This document shows, piece after piece, positions 43,366-52,882 of a DNA stretch of 64,000 nt. A program made the position numbers and the translations under genes. The stretch covers positions 186,001 to 250,000 of the forward strand of contig JAFLBR010000005.1 of the NCBI GenBank assembly GCA_017303795.1, read 5' to 3'. How positions within the stretch are numbered: the stretch's first letter is position 1; each line of letters opens with the position of its first letter. The DNA is from Cytophagales bacterium (lineage in GTDB: Bacteria > Bacteroidota > Bacteroidia > Cytophagales > Cyclobacteriaceae). The notes beneath the pieces were generated by a model, which was not told the DNA's origin, ran no database searches, and saw nothing but the letters and a program-made list of their open reading frames with translations.

Positions 43366-43459
43366 CTTTATCGTAATCGCCTGCAAAGGTACGTTAACAC
43401 AAAATATTTTTTTTGAGTTTCGGATTTTATCCCCGTATTTTTCGAGTCAGGAAAATTCT

Positions 43460-44536
43460 ATGGAAAAGACAAACGCAATAATTATTACGGCTGGTTATTT
43501 AGACAGCAACAACGGTAAAACCGCACACGGATTAATTCGGGGAACAGACCGATACACCATTGTGGGCGTAATCGATCAAAAACATGCCGGCAAAGATGCG
43601 GGTGAAGTGTTGGATGGAAAACATCGTAACATTCCGGTTTTTGCTTCTATCGAAGAGTTTTCAAAAAACTCAAAGCAACCAGCTAAGTATTGCATTATAG
43701 GTGTAGCCACCAAAGGGGGGATAATTCCAGATTCGCTGCGCGCTATTCTAAAGGACGGGTTGATACACGGGTATGGTTTGGTAAACGGTCTGCACGAATA
43801 TGTTTCGGATATTCCGGAGTTAGCTGATTTTGCACGCGCCCGCGGCCTTGAGATAATTGATGTACGCAAACCTAAAAAAGTTAAAGACCTACATTTCTGG
43901 TCGGGAAAAATTAAAAGTGTGCATTGCCCCAAGGTTGCTGTGCTGGGTACCGATTGTGCATTGGGTAAGCGAACCACAACTCGCTTTTTGGTGGAGGCCA
44001 TGAAAAAGGCGGGCTACCGGGCCGAGATGATTTACACCGGGCAAACCGGTTGGATGCAGGGCGCGAAGTATGGTTTTGTATTTGATAGCACGCTCAACGA
44101 TTTTATTTCGGGCGAGATGGAGCATGCCGTAGTGCAATGCTGGGAAGAAGCCAAGCCCGACATTATTTTTATTGAAGGTCAATCTTCGCTACGTAATCCA
44201 AGTGGCCCGGCTGGTGCCGAGTGGATTGTTTCGGCCGATGCTACTATAGCGGTGCTTCAACATAACCCGGTCCGTAAAAAATTTAAAGGGTTGGAAGATT
44301 ATCCGGCAGACCTCGCTCCGATAAAAGATGAAATTGATCTGATCAGAATTTATGGGGCCACCACGGTAGCTCTTACAGTTAATACCGAAAAAATGACTGA
44401 AGCTGATGCCCGTGCTTACGCAAAAGATCAGGAACAGGCGTTGGGTATTCCGGTAATTTTACCATTGGAAGATGGCGTTGAAAAACTGGTTCCTATCTTC
44501 AAAGATTTGATAGATAAATCAATTGCACAGGTTTAA
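43460..44536 (+). CDS. DUF1611 P-loop protein (DgcN-like acetyltransferase candidate)
   Basis: ATG at 43460 gives 358 residues; an in-frame start 126 bp upstream adds non-family sequence. The C-terminal domain carries a P-loop-like VAVLGTDCALGKRTTTRFLVEAMK and IFIEGQSSLRNPSGP, and the N-terminal IITAGYLDSNNGKTAHGLIRG is typical of DUF1611. Proteobacterial DUF1611 proteins (DgcN) acetylate D-glutamate and are paired with an enolase-type racemase. A member of that superfamily follows here at 44685, so D-glutamate or dipeptide use is plausible. Confidence 0.82.
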   Translation: MEKTNAIIITAGYLDSNNGKTAHGLIRGTDRYTIVGVIDQKHAGKDAGEVLDGKHRNIPVFASIEEFSKNSKQPAKYCIIGVATKGGIIPDSLRAILKDGLIHGYGLVNGLHEYVSDIPELADFARARGLEIIDVRKPKKVKDLHFWSGKIKSVHCPKVAVLGTDCALGKRTTTRFLVEAMKKAGYRAEMIYTGQTGWMQGAKYGFVFDSTLNDFISGEMEHAVVQCWEEAKPDIIFIEGQSSLRNPSGPAGAEWIVSADATIAVLQHNPVRKKFKGLEDYPADLAPIKDEIDLIRIYGATTVALTVNTEKMTEADARAYAKDQEQALGIPVILPLEDGVEKLVPIFKDLIDKSIAQV

Positions 44537-44541
44537 AGTTT

Positions 44542-44688
44542 ATGCTAACGAAATTTCAATAGCGAGAACTTGAGAAAAGAATTAACCGCTATGAGTCGGG
44601 TAAATCCAAGACGTATAGCTGGAAAGAGATTAAAAAATTGTTTGCAATCCGTTTAAGTAAAATTGAAAGTCAGAAAACTCCAAAATGA
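44542..44688 (+). pseudogene. Remnant of an addiction-module antitoxin (TIGR02574-like)
   Basis: ATG at 44542 is followed by a TAG after six codons (44560-44562). The frame then reads RELEKRINRYESGKSKTYSWKEIKKLF, which resembles the C-terminal part of the short addiction-module component family, and ends at TGA 44686-44688. The N-terminal half of the family is missing. Its stop overlaps the epimerase ATG (ATGA). No toxin is nearby, so it looks like a decayed toxin-antitoxin fragment. Confidence 0.5.
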
Positions 44689-45752
44689 AAATAAAAAACA
44701 TAAAAATTTGGTCGGCAGATCTGGGTAACACAAAACCCTACACTATTGCGTTCAAAACCGTAGATGAAGTTTGGAATGCTTTTGTAGAGATTACACTTGA
44801 TAATGGCATTACTGGTATTGGTGCTGCCAACCCAAGCGAGTACGTAACCGGTGAAAGTTTTGAACAGTGTACTGAAGCACTTCAGGAAAAGAACATTCAG
44901 TTTTTGGTAGGTCGCGATATTCGCGAACTCAATCAACTTACGTTTGAGGTTTGGCAGAAGCTACCCAAAAATCCTGCTGCACGGGCCGCGCTTGATATTG
45001 CCCTTTACGATGCCTTTACGAAACACCTGGATGTTCCGTTGGTGAAATATCTGGGTCAGAAAATAAAATCGTTGCCCACTTCCAACACCATTGGCATTAA
45101 GAATGTAACTGAAACCTTAAAAGAGGCGAAAGAATATGGCGAACGAGGTTTTAGCGTGCTTAAAGTAAAACTGGGTATAGACCTGGAAGAAGACATTGAG
45201 CGTATGGTAAAACTGCGCGAAACTTTCGGTAAAAAATTTGTGATCCGCATTGATGCCAATCAAGGGTATGATTCCGCTCAGACAATTGAATTTTACAATC
45301 GTACCAAAGCGTTAGATATCGAGTTAATAGAACAGCCCCAAAAAGCCAGGGCAATAGAAGAAACCCGGCAACTTCCGGCAGAGATCAGAAAAGTGATTGC
45401 AGCCGATGAATCGTTGTTGTCGCCACATAATGCCTTGGAGTTGGTTAAACCGCCTCTGGCTACGGGCATTTTCAATATTAAGTTAATGAAATGTGGCGGG
45501 GTAAGTCAGGCTATAAAAATTGCGGACATTGCACAACATGCTGGTGTGGATTTATTCTGGGGTTGTAACGATGAAAGTATCGTAAGCATTACAGCGGCCC
45601 TGCATGTTGCCTTTGCCAGCAGCAACACCAAGTATATCGATCTGGATGGTAGCCTTGATCTTGCCAAAGACGAAGTAACCGGTGGATTTGTTCTGAAGGA
45701 TGGTGTAATGTATTGCTCGGATAAACCAGGGTTGGGTGTAGAAAGAATTTAA
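44685..45752 (+). CDS. Enolase-superfamily dipeptide epimerase / DgcA-like racemase
   Basis: The 355-residue enzyme has the epimerase acid-base pair K160-x-K162 (LKVKLG) and K266, metal ligands D190, E216 and D241, and D319-x-D321, the DxD that binds the dipeptide amino group in L-Ala-D/L-Glu epimerases. The usual function is epimerising muropeptide-derived L-Ala-D-Glu. Because it sits behind a DUF1611 gene it may instead be a DgcA-type N-acetyl-glutamate racemase. The conserved DxD favours a dipeptide substrate. Confidence 0.85.
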   Translation: MKIKNIKIWSADLGNTKPYTIAFKTVDEVWNAFVEITLDNGITGIGAANPSEYVTGESFEQCTEALQEKNIQFLVGRDIRELNQLTFEVWQKLPKNPAARAALDIALYDAFTKHLDVPLVKYLGQKIKSLPTSNTIGIKNVTETLKEAKEYGERGFSVLKVKLGIDLEEDIERMVKLRETFGKKFVIRIDANQGYDSAQTIEFYNRTKALDIELIEQPQKARAIEETRQLPAEIRKVIAADESLLSPHNALELVKPPLATGIFNIKLMKCGGVSQAIKIADIAQHAGVDLFWGCNDESIVSITAALHVAFASSNTKYIDLDGSLDLAKDEVTGGFVLKDGVMYCSDKPGLGVERI

Positions 45753-46711
45753 TTCCGCAAGGCTCTCAGCAATTCCGCAAGCGAATTAAACTTCGTGTTA
45801 ATATTATTATGCGTCAACTCCCAGTTAATTTTATCGGATAAAGTTAAAATTCTAATGATGGTGGGGGCATCAGCTTCAAGCTCATACCCATTTCGTTCTA
45901 GTGCATTTTTTGTCCAGAGGTATTCAGGACCGGAACCTTCTACTTGAACCAATGTTTTGCGATAGGGGGCGTGTGAGATTTTTCCGGTCTTAAGATCAAA
46001 ACCCTTTAATTGAAAAACAGTATCAAAGGTGCCATCCAATACAAGATCTTCCGGAATACCAGTTACTATTTTTTTATCCTGCGTAGCCAACCAGATTTTG
46101 TCGGCTGTTTGCAACGCCAGGTCTAGCTCGTGTGTGGCAACTAAAATGGTTTTATTGGTTTCGCGGGCAAGCAATCGCAATAAGTTCATTATCTCAACTC
46201 TATTATTAAGATCCAGATGCGCGGTGGGTTCATCCAATAAAAGAATGTTTGCATCCTGTGCCAGCGCTTTAGCTATCATGGCCATCTGCAATTGGCCATC
46301 GCTTAACTGCGAAAGTTGTTTGTCTGCTATTGATTCAAGATGAACCTTACGAATAGCATTTTCAATTAGTTGGCGATCTTCATCATTCAACTTTAACCAC
46401 CAATTCAGGTGCGGGTAGCGGCCATATGTAACCAAGTCCCGTACCGTCATCAAGCTCCCCGAAATTTTATCGGTAAGAACAATAGCGGTAGAATAATTAC
46501 GGGTAACCTTACCCGCAATAGGTGGTTGAATTCCAGCCAGCGTTTTAATAAGTGTGGTCTTGCCAATCCCATTCGACCCCATGAAACAAACCAACTCACC
46601 TTGGTTAAGGGCTAGCGACAACGGTTCAAACAACACATGGTTTTGATTATTTTTTTTATAACCAACCTCCAGGTTAGTGGTTTGTAACGCTATGGTAGCT
46701 GAGTCAGACAC
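45749..46711 (-). CDS. FecE/BtuD-type ABC ATPase with C-terminal extension
   Basis: The 320-residue ATPase starts at GTG (46711), overlapping the permease stop. Walker A GSNGIGKTT, signature LSDGQLQM (a variant of LSGGQ), Walker B ILLLDEPTAHLD and the switch His ATHELD are present. An extra 65 residues at the C-terminus (from about 255) are not part of the basic NBD. With the FecCD permease it forms an importer for iron complexes or cobalamin. The binding-protein partner may be the BtuF-like gene at 9694. Confidence 0.9.
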   Translation of the reverse strand: MSDSATIALQTTNLEVGYKKNNQNHVLFEPLSLALNQGELVCFMGSNGIGKTTLIKTLAGIQPPIAGKVTRNYSTAIVLTDKISGSLMTVRDLVTYGRYPHLNWWLKLNDEDRQLIENAIRKVHLESIADKQLSQLSDGQLQMAMIAKALAQDANILLLDEPTAHLDLNNRVEIMNLLRLLARETNKTILVATHELDLALQTADKIWLATQDKKIVTGIPEDLVLDGTFDTVFQLKGFDLKTGKISHAPYRKTLVQVEGSGPEYLWTKNALERNGYELEADAPTIIRILTLSDKINWELTHNNINTKFNSLAELLRALRN

Positions 46712-47720
46712 TTATTCGTTTTGCTTTAATTACCATCCAGATTACAACAGGCGCACCAATCAGCGAAGTAATGGCGTTAAGTGGAAGCACTTGTGTCCTT
46801 CCCGGAAGCTGCGCTATAACATCACATATTAATAGAAGCATTGCACCACCAAGCATTACAGCCGGAAGCAAGGTTTTATGGTTGCTGGTTGGTAAGAGAA
46901 GTCGTACCAGATGCGGTACGGCCAACCCTACAAATGCAATCGGCCCACAGAAAGCTGTAACTACGCCTACCATCATGCCTGTGGTTATTACAATCAGAAT
47001 CCGGGTACGCCTAATATTAATAGCCAGATTCAGCGCATAACTTTCACCCAGCAGTATCCCGTTAAGGGATTTAATAAGGCTGATGCTGATAACAAATCCG
47101 ATACTTATTACAATACCCAGAACGGTTAACTCATACCAGTTGGTGCTGCCAACACTGCCCAGCATCCAGATCATGAACGTCTGTAGATCGTCTGCCTGGC
47201 TGGTGAATTGGAGAACACTTACGATTGAGGAGGTGGCTGCGCTGATCATCAAACCCACTATTAATAAAGAGGTATTATCCCGCACGTACCTGGCAATAGA
47301 GATAATAATTATAAAAACCATCGCACCTCCAAGGCTTGCAGCAAATGCTACGCTCCATGGATTTTGAACGAGGTTACCAATAGAAGATCCATACCGGCCA
47401 GCCATCAGAAGTGTAGCTACAAACAAACTCGATCCAGAAGTAAGTCCCAGTACATCGGGACCCGCCATTGGATTGCGAAAAAGGGTTTGCATCAGTAGGC
47501 CACCGGTGGCCAGGGCACTGCCTGCCAGCACACATGTAATTGCTTTTGGCAAGCGAAACTGCCAAAGAATATCAGCGTTAGTGCCGGTATTGGTAAACAA
47601 TGCTTTTATCACCTCCATAAGGGGAATAGAAACACTGCCTACCGAGATGTTTATTAAGAAAAGAATCACCAAACCCGTAGTTAGAAATAGTAAGGCAAGC
47701 CGGACGGAGTTTTGCTTCAT
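46704..47720 (-). CDS. FecCD/BtuC-family ABC permease
   Basis: The 338-residue membrane protein has about ten helices. It contains SALATGGLLMQTLFRNPMAGPDVLGLTSGSSLFVA and FCGPIAFVGLAVPHLVRLLLPTSNHKTLLPA, which are signature segments of this family. It imports B12, heme or ferric siderophores with a binding protein. The downstream ATPase gene overlaps by 8 bp. A hairpin lies 4-31 bp upstream of the start codon. No cobalamin riboswitch is visible upstream. Confidence 0.92.
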   Translation of the reverse strand: MKQNSVRLALLFLTTGLVILFLINISVGSVSIPLMEVIKALFTNTGTNADILWQFRLPKAITCVLAGSALATGGLLMQTLFRNPMAGPDVLGLTSGSSLFVATLLMAGRYGSSIGNLVQNPWSVAFAASLGGAMVFIIIISIARYVRDNTSLLIVGLMISAATSSIVSVLQFTSQADDLQTFMIWMLGSVGSTNWYELTVLGIVISIGFVISISLIKSLNGILLGESYALNLAINIRRTRILIVITTGMMVGVVTAFCGPIAFVGLAVPHLVRLLLPTSNHKTLLPAVMLGGAMLLLICDVIAQLPGRTQVLPLNAITSLIGAPVVIWMVIKAKRISV

Positions 47721-47723
47721 GCT

Positions 47724-47750
47724 TTTTCGGGTTGGGCAATCGCCCGAAAA
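47724..47750 (-). promoter_or_regulatory. Inverted repeat next to the FecCD start codon
   Basis: TTTTCGGG (47724-47731) and CCCGAAAA (47743-47750) form an 8-bp dyad, with the loop containing a second GGGC/GCCC pair. It lies 4-31 bp before the permease ATG, so it may be an operator or a translation-blocking hairpin. The rest of the gap to rplC (47751-47920) shows only AT-rich sequence. Confidence 0.35.
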
Positions 47751-47920
47751 GTAAAACCTTTTTAAGGTTGCTGAAACAAGGCTTTTATATGCATTTTCAG
47801 ATTTCTTGGAAAAAATCAGATAATATCTTTAAGTACGTTGATAATGAATTACTTATGATTAAAATTTTGTGACTAACATTGGGGCCACACGCATTTCCTT
47901 TAATTTTTTGAAACCCGCTC

Positions 47921-47950
47921 TTGGTAGCTACACTTTAGTTCCTATCTTTG
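47921..47950 (+). promoter_or_regulatory. Promoter of the ribosomal superoperon
   Basis: TTG at 47921-47923 and TATCTTTG at 47943-47950 are 19 bp apart, matching the Bacteroidetes sigma-A consensus. The leader to rplC is about 60 nt (ATG at 48014). It has no clear L4-type leader fold. Confidence 0.85.
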
Positions 47951-48013
47951 CAGTCCTTTTTGCGGTACAAAACCCTCAAAACGAATAAAAAACAAGTAAA
48001 ATAGGTTTCAACC

Positions 48014-48646
48014 ATGCCTGGAATAATCGGACGAAAAGTAGGAATGACCAGCGTATTTGGCGCAGATGGCCAAAATATCGCGGTAACGGTCATTGAAGCA
48101 GGCCCTTGTGTTGTCACTCAGGTTAAGAACGCTGAGACTGACGGATACCGGGCTGTGCAGCTTTCCTTCGCAGAGCGAAAGGAAAAGAATACTCCCAAGC
48201 CGCTGGTTGGTCATTTCAAAAAAGCCAACACCAGCCCTAAGAAATCTACAGTTGAATTCAGAGACTTCCGCGCGGAGTATGATGGAATTGTAGAACTTGG
48301 TAAGGAGATTAAAGTACAAGATGTATTTGTTGAAGGCGACTTCATCGATGCAGTAGGCACCTCGAAAGGTAAAGGCTTTCAGGGTGTTGTAAAACGCTAC
48401 GGTTTTAGTGGTGTAGGTGGTCAGACTCACGGTCAGCATAACCGCTTAAGAGCTCCTGGTTCTATGGGTAACGCGTCATTCGCGTCTCGTGTAATCAAGG
48501 GTAAGCGTTTGCCAGGCCGCATGGGTACAGATCGCGTAACAGTTACCAACCTGAAAGTGGTAAAAATTCTGGCCGACAAGAATCTTATTCTGGTTAGCGG
48601 TTCAGTACCAGGTGCAAAGAATTCAACCATAATCCTGCAGAAGTAA
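48014..48646 (+). CDS. rplC: 50S ribosomal protein L3
   Basis: At 210 residues it starts [16 protein letters not shown] and contains [16 protein letters not shown] with the conserved loop reaching the peptidyl-transferase centre. L3 initiates large-subunit assembly. It is the first gene of the superoperon here; rpsJ, usually in front, is missing. The L4 ATG overlaps its stop by one base. Confidence 0.98.
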   Translation: MPGIIGRKVGMTSVFGADGQNIAVTVIEAGPCVVTQVKNAETDGYRAVQLSFAERKEKNTPKPLVGHFKKANTSPKKSTVEFRDFRAEYDGIVELGKEIKVQDVFVEGDFIDAVGTSKGKGFQGVVKRYGFSGVGGQTHGQHNRLRAPGSMGNASFASRVIKGKRLPGRMGTDRVTVTNLKVVKILADKNLILVSGSVPGAKNSTIILQK

Positions 48647-49278
48647 TGGAAATAGCAGTTGTAAAACAGAGCGGTGAAAACACAGGCCGCAAGGTTAGCC
48701 TTACCTCAGAGGTATTTGGTATTGAACCTAACGATCATGCTATATGGTTGGATGTGAAAAGCTTTTTGGCTAACCAACGCCAGGGTACTCACAAATCAAA
48801 GCAGCGTAACGAAATCTCTGGTTCTTCTAAAAAGTTGAAGAAGCAGAAAGGCACAGGAGGCGCACGTGCGGGTAACATTAAGAACCCTCAATTCAAAGGC
48901 GGTGGACGTATTTTCGGACCAACCCCACGCGACTACTCATTTAAATTGAACAAAAAAGTAAAGGATCTGGCTCGTAAGTCGGCCCTTACTTATAAGGCAA
49001 AAGATAATCAGATTGCCATTGTAGAAGACTTCAATTTCGAAGCTCCAAAAACAAAGCAATACATCAGCTTACTTAAGTCTCTATCTGTTCAAGATAAAAA
49101 GACATTAGTAGTGTTACCGGAAGTAAAGAAGAACGTTGTTCTTTCAGGCCGTAACATTCAGAACTCTAAAATTATTACAGCCGATCAGATCAACACCTAT
49201 GATGTGATCAATGCGGACCGGATTATTCTGGTAGAGAGTTCGCTTACCAAGATTGATAACCTTTTAAATAAGCAGTAA
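48646..49278 (+). CDS. rplD: 50S ribosomal protein L4
   Basis: The 210-residue protein has a globular domain and the long basic loop ([27 protein letters not shown]) that lines the exit tunnel with L22. In E. coli L4 represses its own operon; whether it does so here cannot be judged. It is translationally coupled to rplC. Confidence 0.97.
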   Translation: MEIAVVKQSGENTGRKVSLTSEVFGIEPNDHAIWLDVKSFLANQRQGTHKSKQRNEISGSSKKLKKQKGTGGARAGNIKNPQFKGGGRIFGPTPRDYSFKLNKKVKDLARKSALTYKAKDNQIAIVEDFNFEAPKTKQYISLLKSLSVQDKKTLVVLPEVKKNVVLSGRNIQNSKIITADQINTYDVINADRIILVESSLTKIDNLLNKQ

Positions 49279-49282
49279 TCCC

Positions 49283-49570
49283 ATGAGTATCTTAAAACGA
49301 CCCCTGGTTACTGAAAAAGTTTCTTCCTTGAATGAAAAAGGCAAATATGGTTTCATTGTAGAAGCCACTGCCAATAAGGTTGAAATTAAGCAAGCAGTAG
49401 AAAAGTTATATGGTGTAAACGTTGAACGTGTAAACACTATTAATGTGCTAGGCAAATTCAAGAGCCGCTTTACCAAAGCTGGTGTATTGTCAGGCCGCAA
49501 GCCAAGCTACAAGAAGGCCATCGTAACGTTGGCTTCTGGTGAAGTAATTGATTTTTATAGCAACGTATAA
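49283..49570 (+). CDS. rplW: 50S ribosomal protein L23
   Basis: The 95-residue protein (SILKRPLVTEKVSSLNEKGKYGFIVEATANKVEIKQAVEKLYGV) is a typical L23, which forms the docking site for trigger factor and SRP at the tunnel exit. Spacing to rplD is 4 bp. Confidence 0.97.
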   Translation: MSILKRPLVTEKVSSLNEKGKYGFIVEATANKVEIKQAVEKLYGVNVERVNTINVLGKFKSRFTKAGVLSGRKPSYKKAIVTLASGEVIDFYSNV

Positions 49571-49580
49571 TTTCTGAACA

Positions 49581-50405
49581 ATGGCGTTGAAAAAACTTAG
49601 ACCGATCACAGCAGGCACCCGTCACCGGTTGTCTCCTGGTTTCGAGGATATCACAGAAAGCAAACCTGAAAAATCTTTGGTAACAACCATTAAGAAATCA
49701 GGTGGCCGTAACAGCAATGGTCGCATGACAATGCGCTACATAGGCGGTGGTCATAAGCAGAAAATTCGTTTGATAGATTTCAAACGCAATCGCTTCGGCA
49801 TCCCGGCAGTTGTAAAATCAATTGAATACGATCCCACACGTACCGCACGTATAGCAAAACTTTTCTATGCAGATGGTTTCAAGTCTTATATTCTGGCTCC
49901 TCAAGGAATCAAAGTAGGGCAAACCGTTTTGTCAGGAGAAGATATCGCACCAGAAGTAGGTAACGCATTGCCACTTTCTAAAATTCCGATTGGTACAATC
50001 ATCCACAACGTGGAGATTAAACCCGGAACAGGTGCTTCTATTGCACGTAGTGCTGGTGCATTTGTGCAATTGGTTGCGCGGGAAGCTATATATGCTACAC
50101 TTAAAATGCCTTCGGGCGAATTGCGTAATGTATTGGTAAACTGCCTTGCTACAGTAGGTGCTGTTTCCAACGCAGAACACATGAACGAAAGCGTAGGTAA
50201 GGCTGGTCGCAGCCGTTGGAGAGGTATTCGCCCGCGCACCCGCCCGGTAGCGATGAACCCGGTAGATCACCCTATGGGTGGTGGTGAAGGTCGTGCATCT
50301 GGAGGTCACCCCCGGTCACGTAACGGTTTGCTTGCTAAAGGCAAGAAGACGCGTCACCCGAAGAAGTATTCTGATGGTTTAATCATTGCAAGAAGGAAGA
50401 AATAA
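49581..50405 (+). CDS. rplB: 50S ribosomal protein L2
   Basis: The 274-residue protein has the two-domain L2 layout, with the conserved [17 protein letters not shown] loop near the peptidyl-transferase centre (including the conserved His). L2 joins the subunits and binds 23S rRNA. Confidence 0.98.
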   Translation: MALKKLRPITAGTRHRLSPGFEDITESKPEKSLVTTIKKSGGRNSNGRMTMRYIGGGHKQKIRLIDFKRNRFGIPAVVKSIEYDPTRTARIAKLFYADGFKSYILAPQGIKVGQTVLSGEDIAPEVGNALPLSKIPIGTIIHNVEIKPGTGASIARSAGAFVQLVAREAIYATLKMPSGELRNVLVNCLATVGAVSNAEHMNESVGKAGRSRWRGIRPRTRPVAMNPVDHPMGGGEGRASGGHPRSRNGLLAKGKKTRHPKKYSDGLIIARRKK

Positions 50406-50407
50406 TT

Positions 50408-50677
50408 ATGGGAAGGTCAGTAAAAAAAGGTCCTTATTTAGATGCCCGCCTCGCTAAGAAGGTAGTGGCTATGGAGCAATCAGGTAAGAAGTCAGTTATC
50501 AAAACCTGGTCACGCAGATCTACCATTACACCAGATTGCATTGGGCATACGTTTGCCGTGCATAACGGTAACAAGTTTATTCCTGTGTATGTAACGGAGA
50601 ATATGGTGGGCCACAAGTTGGGTGAATTTGCACCTACCCGCACATTCAAAGGTCACTCAGGTAATAACAAGGCTTAA
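50408..50677 (+). CDS. rpsS: 30S ribosomal protein S19
   Basis: The 89-residue protein ([18 protein letters not shown], then [32 protein letters not shown]) is a canonical S19, which binds 16S rRNA in the head with S13. It starts 2 bp after rplB. Confidence 0.98.
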   Translation: MGRSVKKGPYLDARLAKKVVAMEQSGKKSVIKTWSRRSTITPDCIGHTFAVHNGNKFIPVYVTENMVGHKLGEFAPTRTFKGHSGNNKA

Positions 50678-50709
50678 GTAAAGCAGGTTAACAGTAAGAT
50701 TCCTGAACA

Positions 50710-51177
50710 ATGGAAACAATAAAGAAAACAAAGAAATCGGTAGTTAAACGGGCTAAGATCAAAGCAGTTAAAGAAGCTGCCAAGCAAGGTCCTGCTACTG
50801 CATATTTAAAAGATGTTCCTTCGTCACCTCGCAAAATGCGCTTAGTAGCGGATATGATTCGAGGTGTAAGAGTGAGCAAGGCTTTAAACATGTTGAAGTA
50901 CGAAGCAAAACATCCTGCTGCAAAAATGGAGAAGTTGTTGTTGTCGGCTATCAGCAGTTGGGAAGCAAAGAACAACGATGTAAAGCTTGAAGAAGCTGAT
51001 CTTTTTGTGAAAGAAGTATTTGTAGATGGCGGTCGGATTTTGAAACGTTTAAGACCCGCTCCACAAGGCCGCGCACACCGCGTTCGCAAAAGATCAAACC
51101 ATGTAACATTAACAGTTGACCGCATGCCTGCTAAGGTTGAGGCGGCTAAATCAGAATCTAAAGAAACGAAAGAGTAA
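50710..51177 (+). CDS. rplV: 50S ribosomal protein L22 with Lys-rich N-terminal extension
   Basis: At 155 residues it is longer than the usual 110. The first 30 residues are Lys/Ala-rich ([21 protein letters not shown]) before the canonical core ([20 protein letters not shown]). A short tail follows [14 protein letters not shown]. The loop that extends into the exit tunnel is present. The S3 gene overlaps its stop. Confidence 0.97.
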   Translation: METIKKTKKSVVKRAKIKAVKEAAKQGPATAYLKDVPSSPRKMRLVADMIRGVRVSKALNMLKYEAKHPAAKMEKLLLSAISSWEAKNNDVKLEEADLFVKEVFVDGGRILKRLRPAPQGRAHRVRKRSNHVTLTVDRMPAKVEAAKSESKETKE

Positions 51178-51962
51178 TGGGACAAAAGATTAACCCTGTA
51201 GGTTTCAGATTAGGCATCGTACGTGGCTGGGATTCTAGCTGGTTCGGTGGAAATACGTTTTCTGATAAACTGGTTGAAGACCAGAAGATAAGAAAGTATG
51301 TAGATGCTCGCATTCAAAAAGGCGGTATCTCTAAAGTTGTTATCGAGCGCACGCTTAAAAGAATTACGTTAACTATTCACACGGCTCGTCCAGGTGTAGT
51401 TATTGGTAAAGGCGGTAACGAAGTTGACAAGATTAAGGAAGAGCTTAAGAAGCTTACCAATAAAGATGTTCAAATCAACATCTACGAAATCAAACGTCCT
51501 GAATTGGATGCGCGCCTAGTAGGTGAATCTATTGCACAACAATTGGAAGCCCGGATTTCTTACCGCAGAGCCATGAAGCAAGCTATCGCTTCTACCATGC
51601 GTGTAGGTGCTGAAGGTATTAAAGTAAAACTGTCAGGTCGTTTGGCTGGTGCCGATATGGCCCGCACTGAACAATACAAAGAAGGTCGTATTCCATTGCA
51701 CACACTTCGTGCTGATATTGATTACGCAATTTCTGAAGCACAAACGGTGTACGGTAAGATCGGTATTAAAGTATGGATCTTTAAAGGAGAGGTTTATGGC
51801 AAGCGCGACTTATCGCCTAACGTGGGCATAGTGAGCAACGCGGCTGGCGAAAACAAACCTAATCAGGCCGGTGGTGGCGAAAGAAGAAGAGGTGGCGATC
51901 GTGAGCGTGGAGGAAGAAACGAGCGCGGTGGCGAACGTTCAGAAAGAAGACCAAAGAAATAA
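51177..51962 (+). CDS. rpsC: 30S ribosomal protein S3 with Arg/Gly-rich tail
   Basis: The 261-residue protein has the KH domain ([20 protein letters not shown]) and the helicase-helping S3 C-domain. The last 40 residues are an Arg/Gly/Glu-rich tail ([19 protein letters not shown]), which is longer than in E. coli S3. The tail is probably flexible and RNA-binding. One-base overlap with rplV. Confidence 0.97.
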   Translation: MGQKINPVGFRLGIVRGWDSSWFGGNTFSDKLVEDQKIRKYVDARIQKGGISKVVIERTLKRITLTIHTARPGVVIGKGGNEVDKIKEELKKLTNKDVQINIYEIKRPELDARLVGESIAQQLEARISYRRAMKQAIASTMRVGAEGIKVKLSGRLAGADMARTEQYKEGRIPLHTLRADIDYAISEAQTVYGKIGIKVWIFKGEVYGKRDLSPNVGIVSNAAGENKPNQAGGGERRRGGDRERGGRNERGGERSERRPKK

Positions 51963-51990
51963 TTTCAGACAAGTAAAATTTTAGGAAATC

Positions 51991-52422
51991 ATGTTACAGC
52001 CTAAACGGACGAAATTCAGAAAAATGCAGAAAGGCAAGGTAAAAGGATCGGCCACCCGTGGTCATTCTATTGCTTTCGGATCTTTTGCGTTGAAGGCCCT
52101 TGAGCCAGGTTGGATTACAGCCCGTCAATTAGAAGCAGCTCGTGTAGCTGTTACCCGCGCTATGAAGCGTGAAGGTCAGGTATGGATTCGCATTTTCCCC
52201 GATAAGCCAATTACCCGCAAGCCTGCTGAAGTGCGTATGGGTAAAGGTAAGGGAGCGCCAGAGTATTGGGTGGCCGTTATTAAGCCCGGCACAATTTTGT
52301 TTGAAGCAGGTGGTGTTACCATGGCAACAGCAAAAGAAGCATTGGCATTGGCAGATGGTAAGTTGCCAATCAAAACGCGCTTTACAGTTAGAAGAGATTA
52401 CGTAGAACAAGCAGCAAAATGA
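51991..52422 (+). CDS. rplP: 50S ribosomal protein L16
   Basis: The 143-residue protein starts [19 protein letters not shown] and includes [26 protein letters not shown]; typical L16, close to the A-site tRNA elbow. The L29 gene overlaps its stop by 4 bp. Confidence 0.98.
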   Translation: MLQPKRTKFRKMQKGKVKGSATRGHSIAFGSFALKALEPGWITARQLEAARVAVTRAMKREGQVWIRIFPDKPITRKPAEVRMGKGKGAPEYWVAVIKPGTILFEAGGVTMATAKEALALADGKLPIKTRFTVRRDYVEQAAK

Positions 52423-52613
52423 AAAACGGAGACATCAAAGCTTTAACTCTGGCTGAGTTAAACGAGAAAATCGGCAGCGAGAACGAAGCCCTACGCAAAT
52501 TGAAGTTTGCGCACCAGGTTGCGGCTATCGAAAACCCGATGCGCATTAAAGAAACCCGCAGGTTAATTGCCCGCTTGAAGACTGAATTGAAAGCAAAAGA
52601 AACTCAAAAATAA
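52419..52613 (+). CDS. rpmC: 50S ribosomal protein L29
   Basis: The 64-residue helical protein ([47 protein letters not shown]) is a standard L29 at the tunnel exit. The ATG overlaps rplP by 4 bp, indicating coupling. Confidence 0.97.
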   Translation: MKNGDIKALTLAELNEKIGSENEALRKLKFAHQVAAIENPMRIKETRRLIARLKTELKAKETQK

Positions 52614-52619
52614 GTTGTC

Positions 52620-52880
52620 ATGGAGACGGCAAGGAATTTAAGAAAAGAAAGAGTCGGTAAGGTGGTAAGCAATAAAATGCAAAAGTCCATCACGATTGCA
52701 ATCGACCGCAAGGTAAAGCACCCGATCTACGGCAAGTTCATGAACAAAACAACCAAGTTCATGGCTCATGACGAAAAGAACGAGGCAGGCATTGGCGACA
52801 CTGTGCGCATAATGGAAACCCGCCCGTTAAGCAAGAGCAAAAGATGGAGATTGGTTGAAATCATTGAAAAAGCGAAGTAA
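52620..52880 (+). CDS. rpsQ: 30S ribosomal protein S17
   Basis: The 86-residue OB-fold protein ([36 protein letters not shown]) binds 16S rRNA early in assembly. It is 6 bp after rpmC. Confidence 0.97.
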   Translation: METARNLRKERVGKVVSNKMQKSITIAIDRKVKHPIYGKFMNKTTKFMAHDEKNEAGIGDTVRIMETRPLSKSKRWRLVEIIEKAK

Positions 52881-52882
52881 TC

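Noticed and set aside
43334-43459. Longer start for the DUF1611 gene
   Set aside because: The extra 42 residues show no family match by eye and overlap the divergent rlmN start; ATG at 43460 begins directly at the domain.
50688-51185. 165-codon minus-strand frame across rplV
   Set aside because: Shadow of the ribosomal gene; codon use follows L22.
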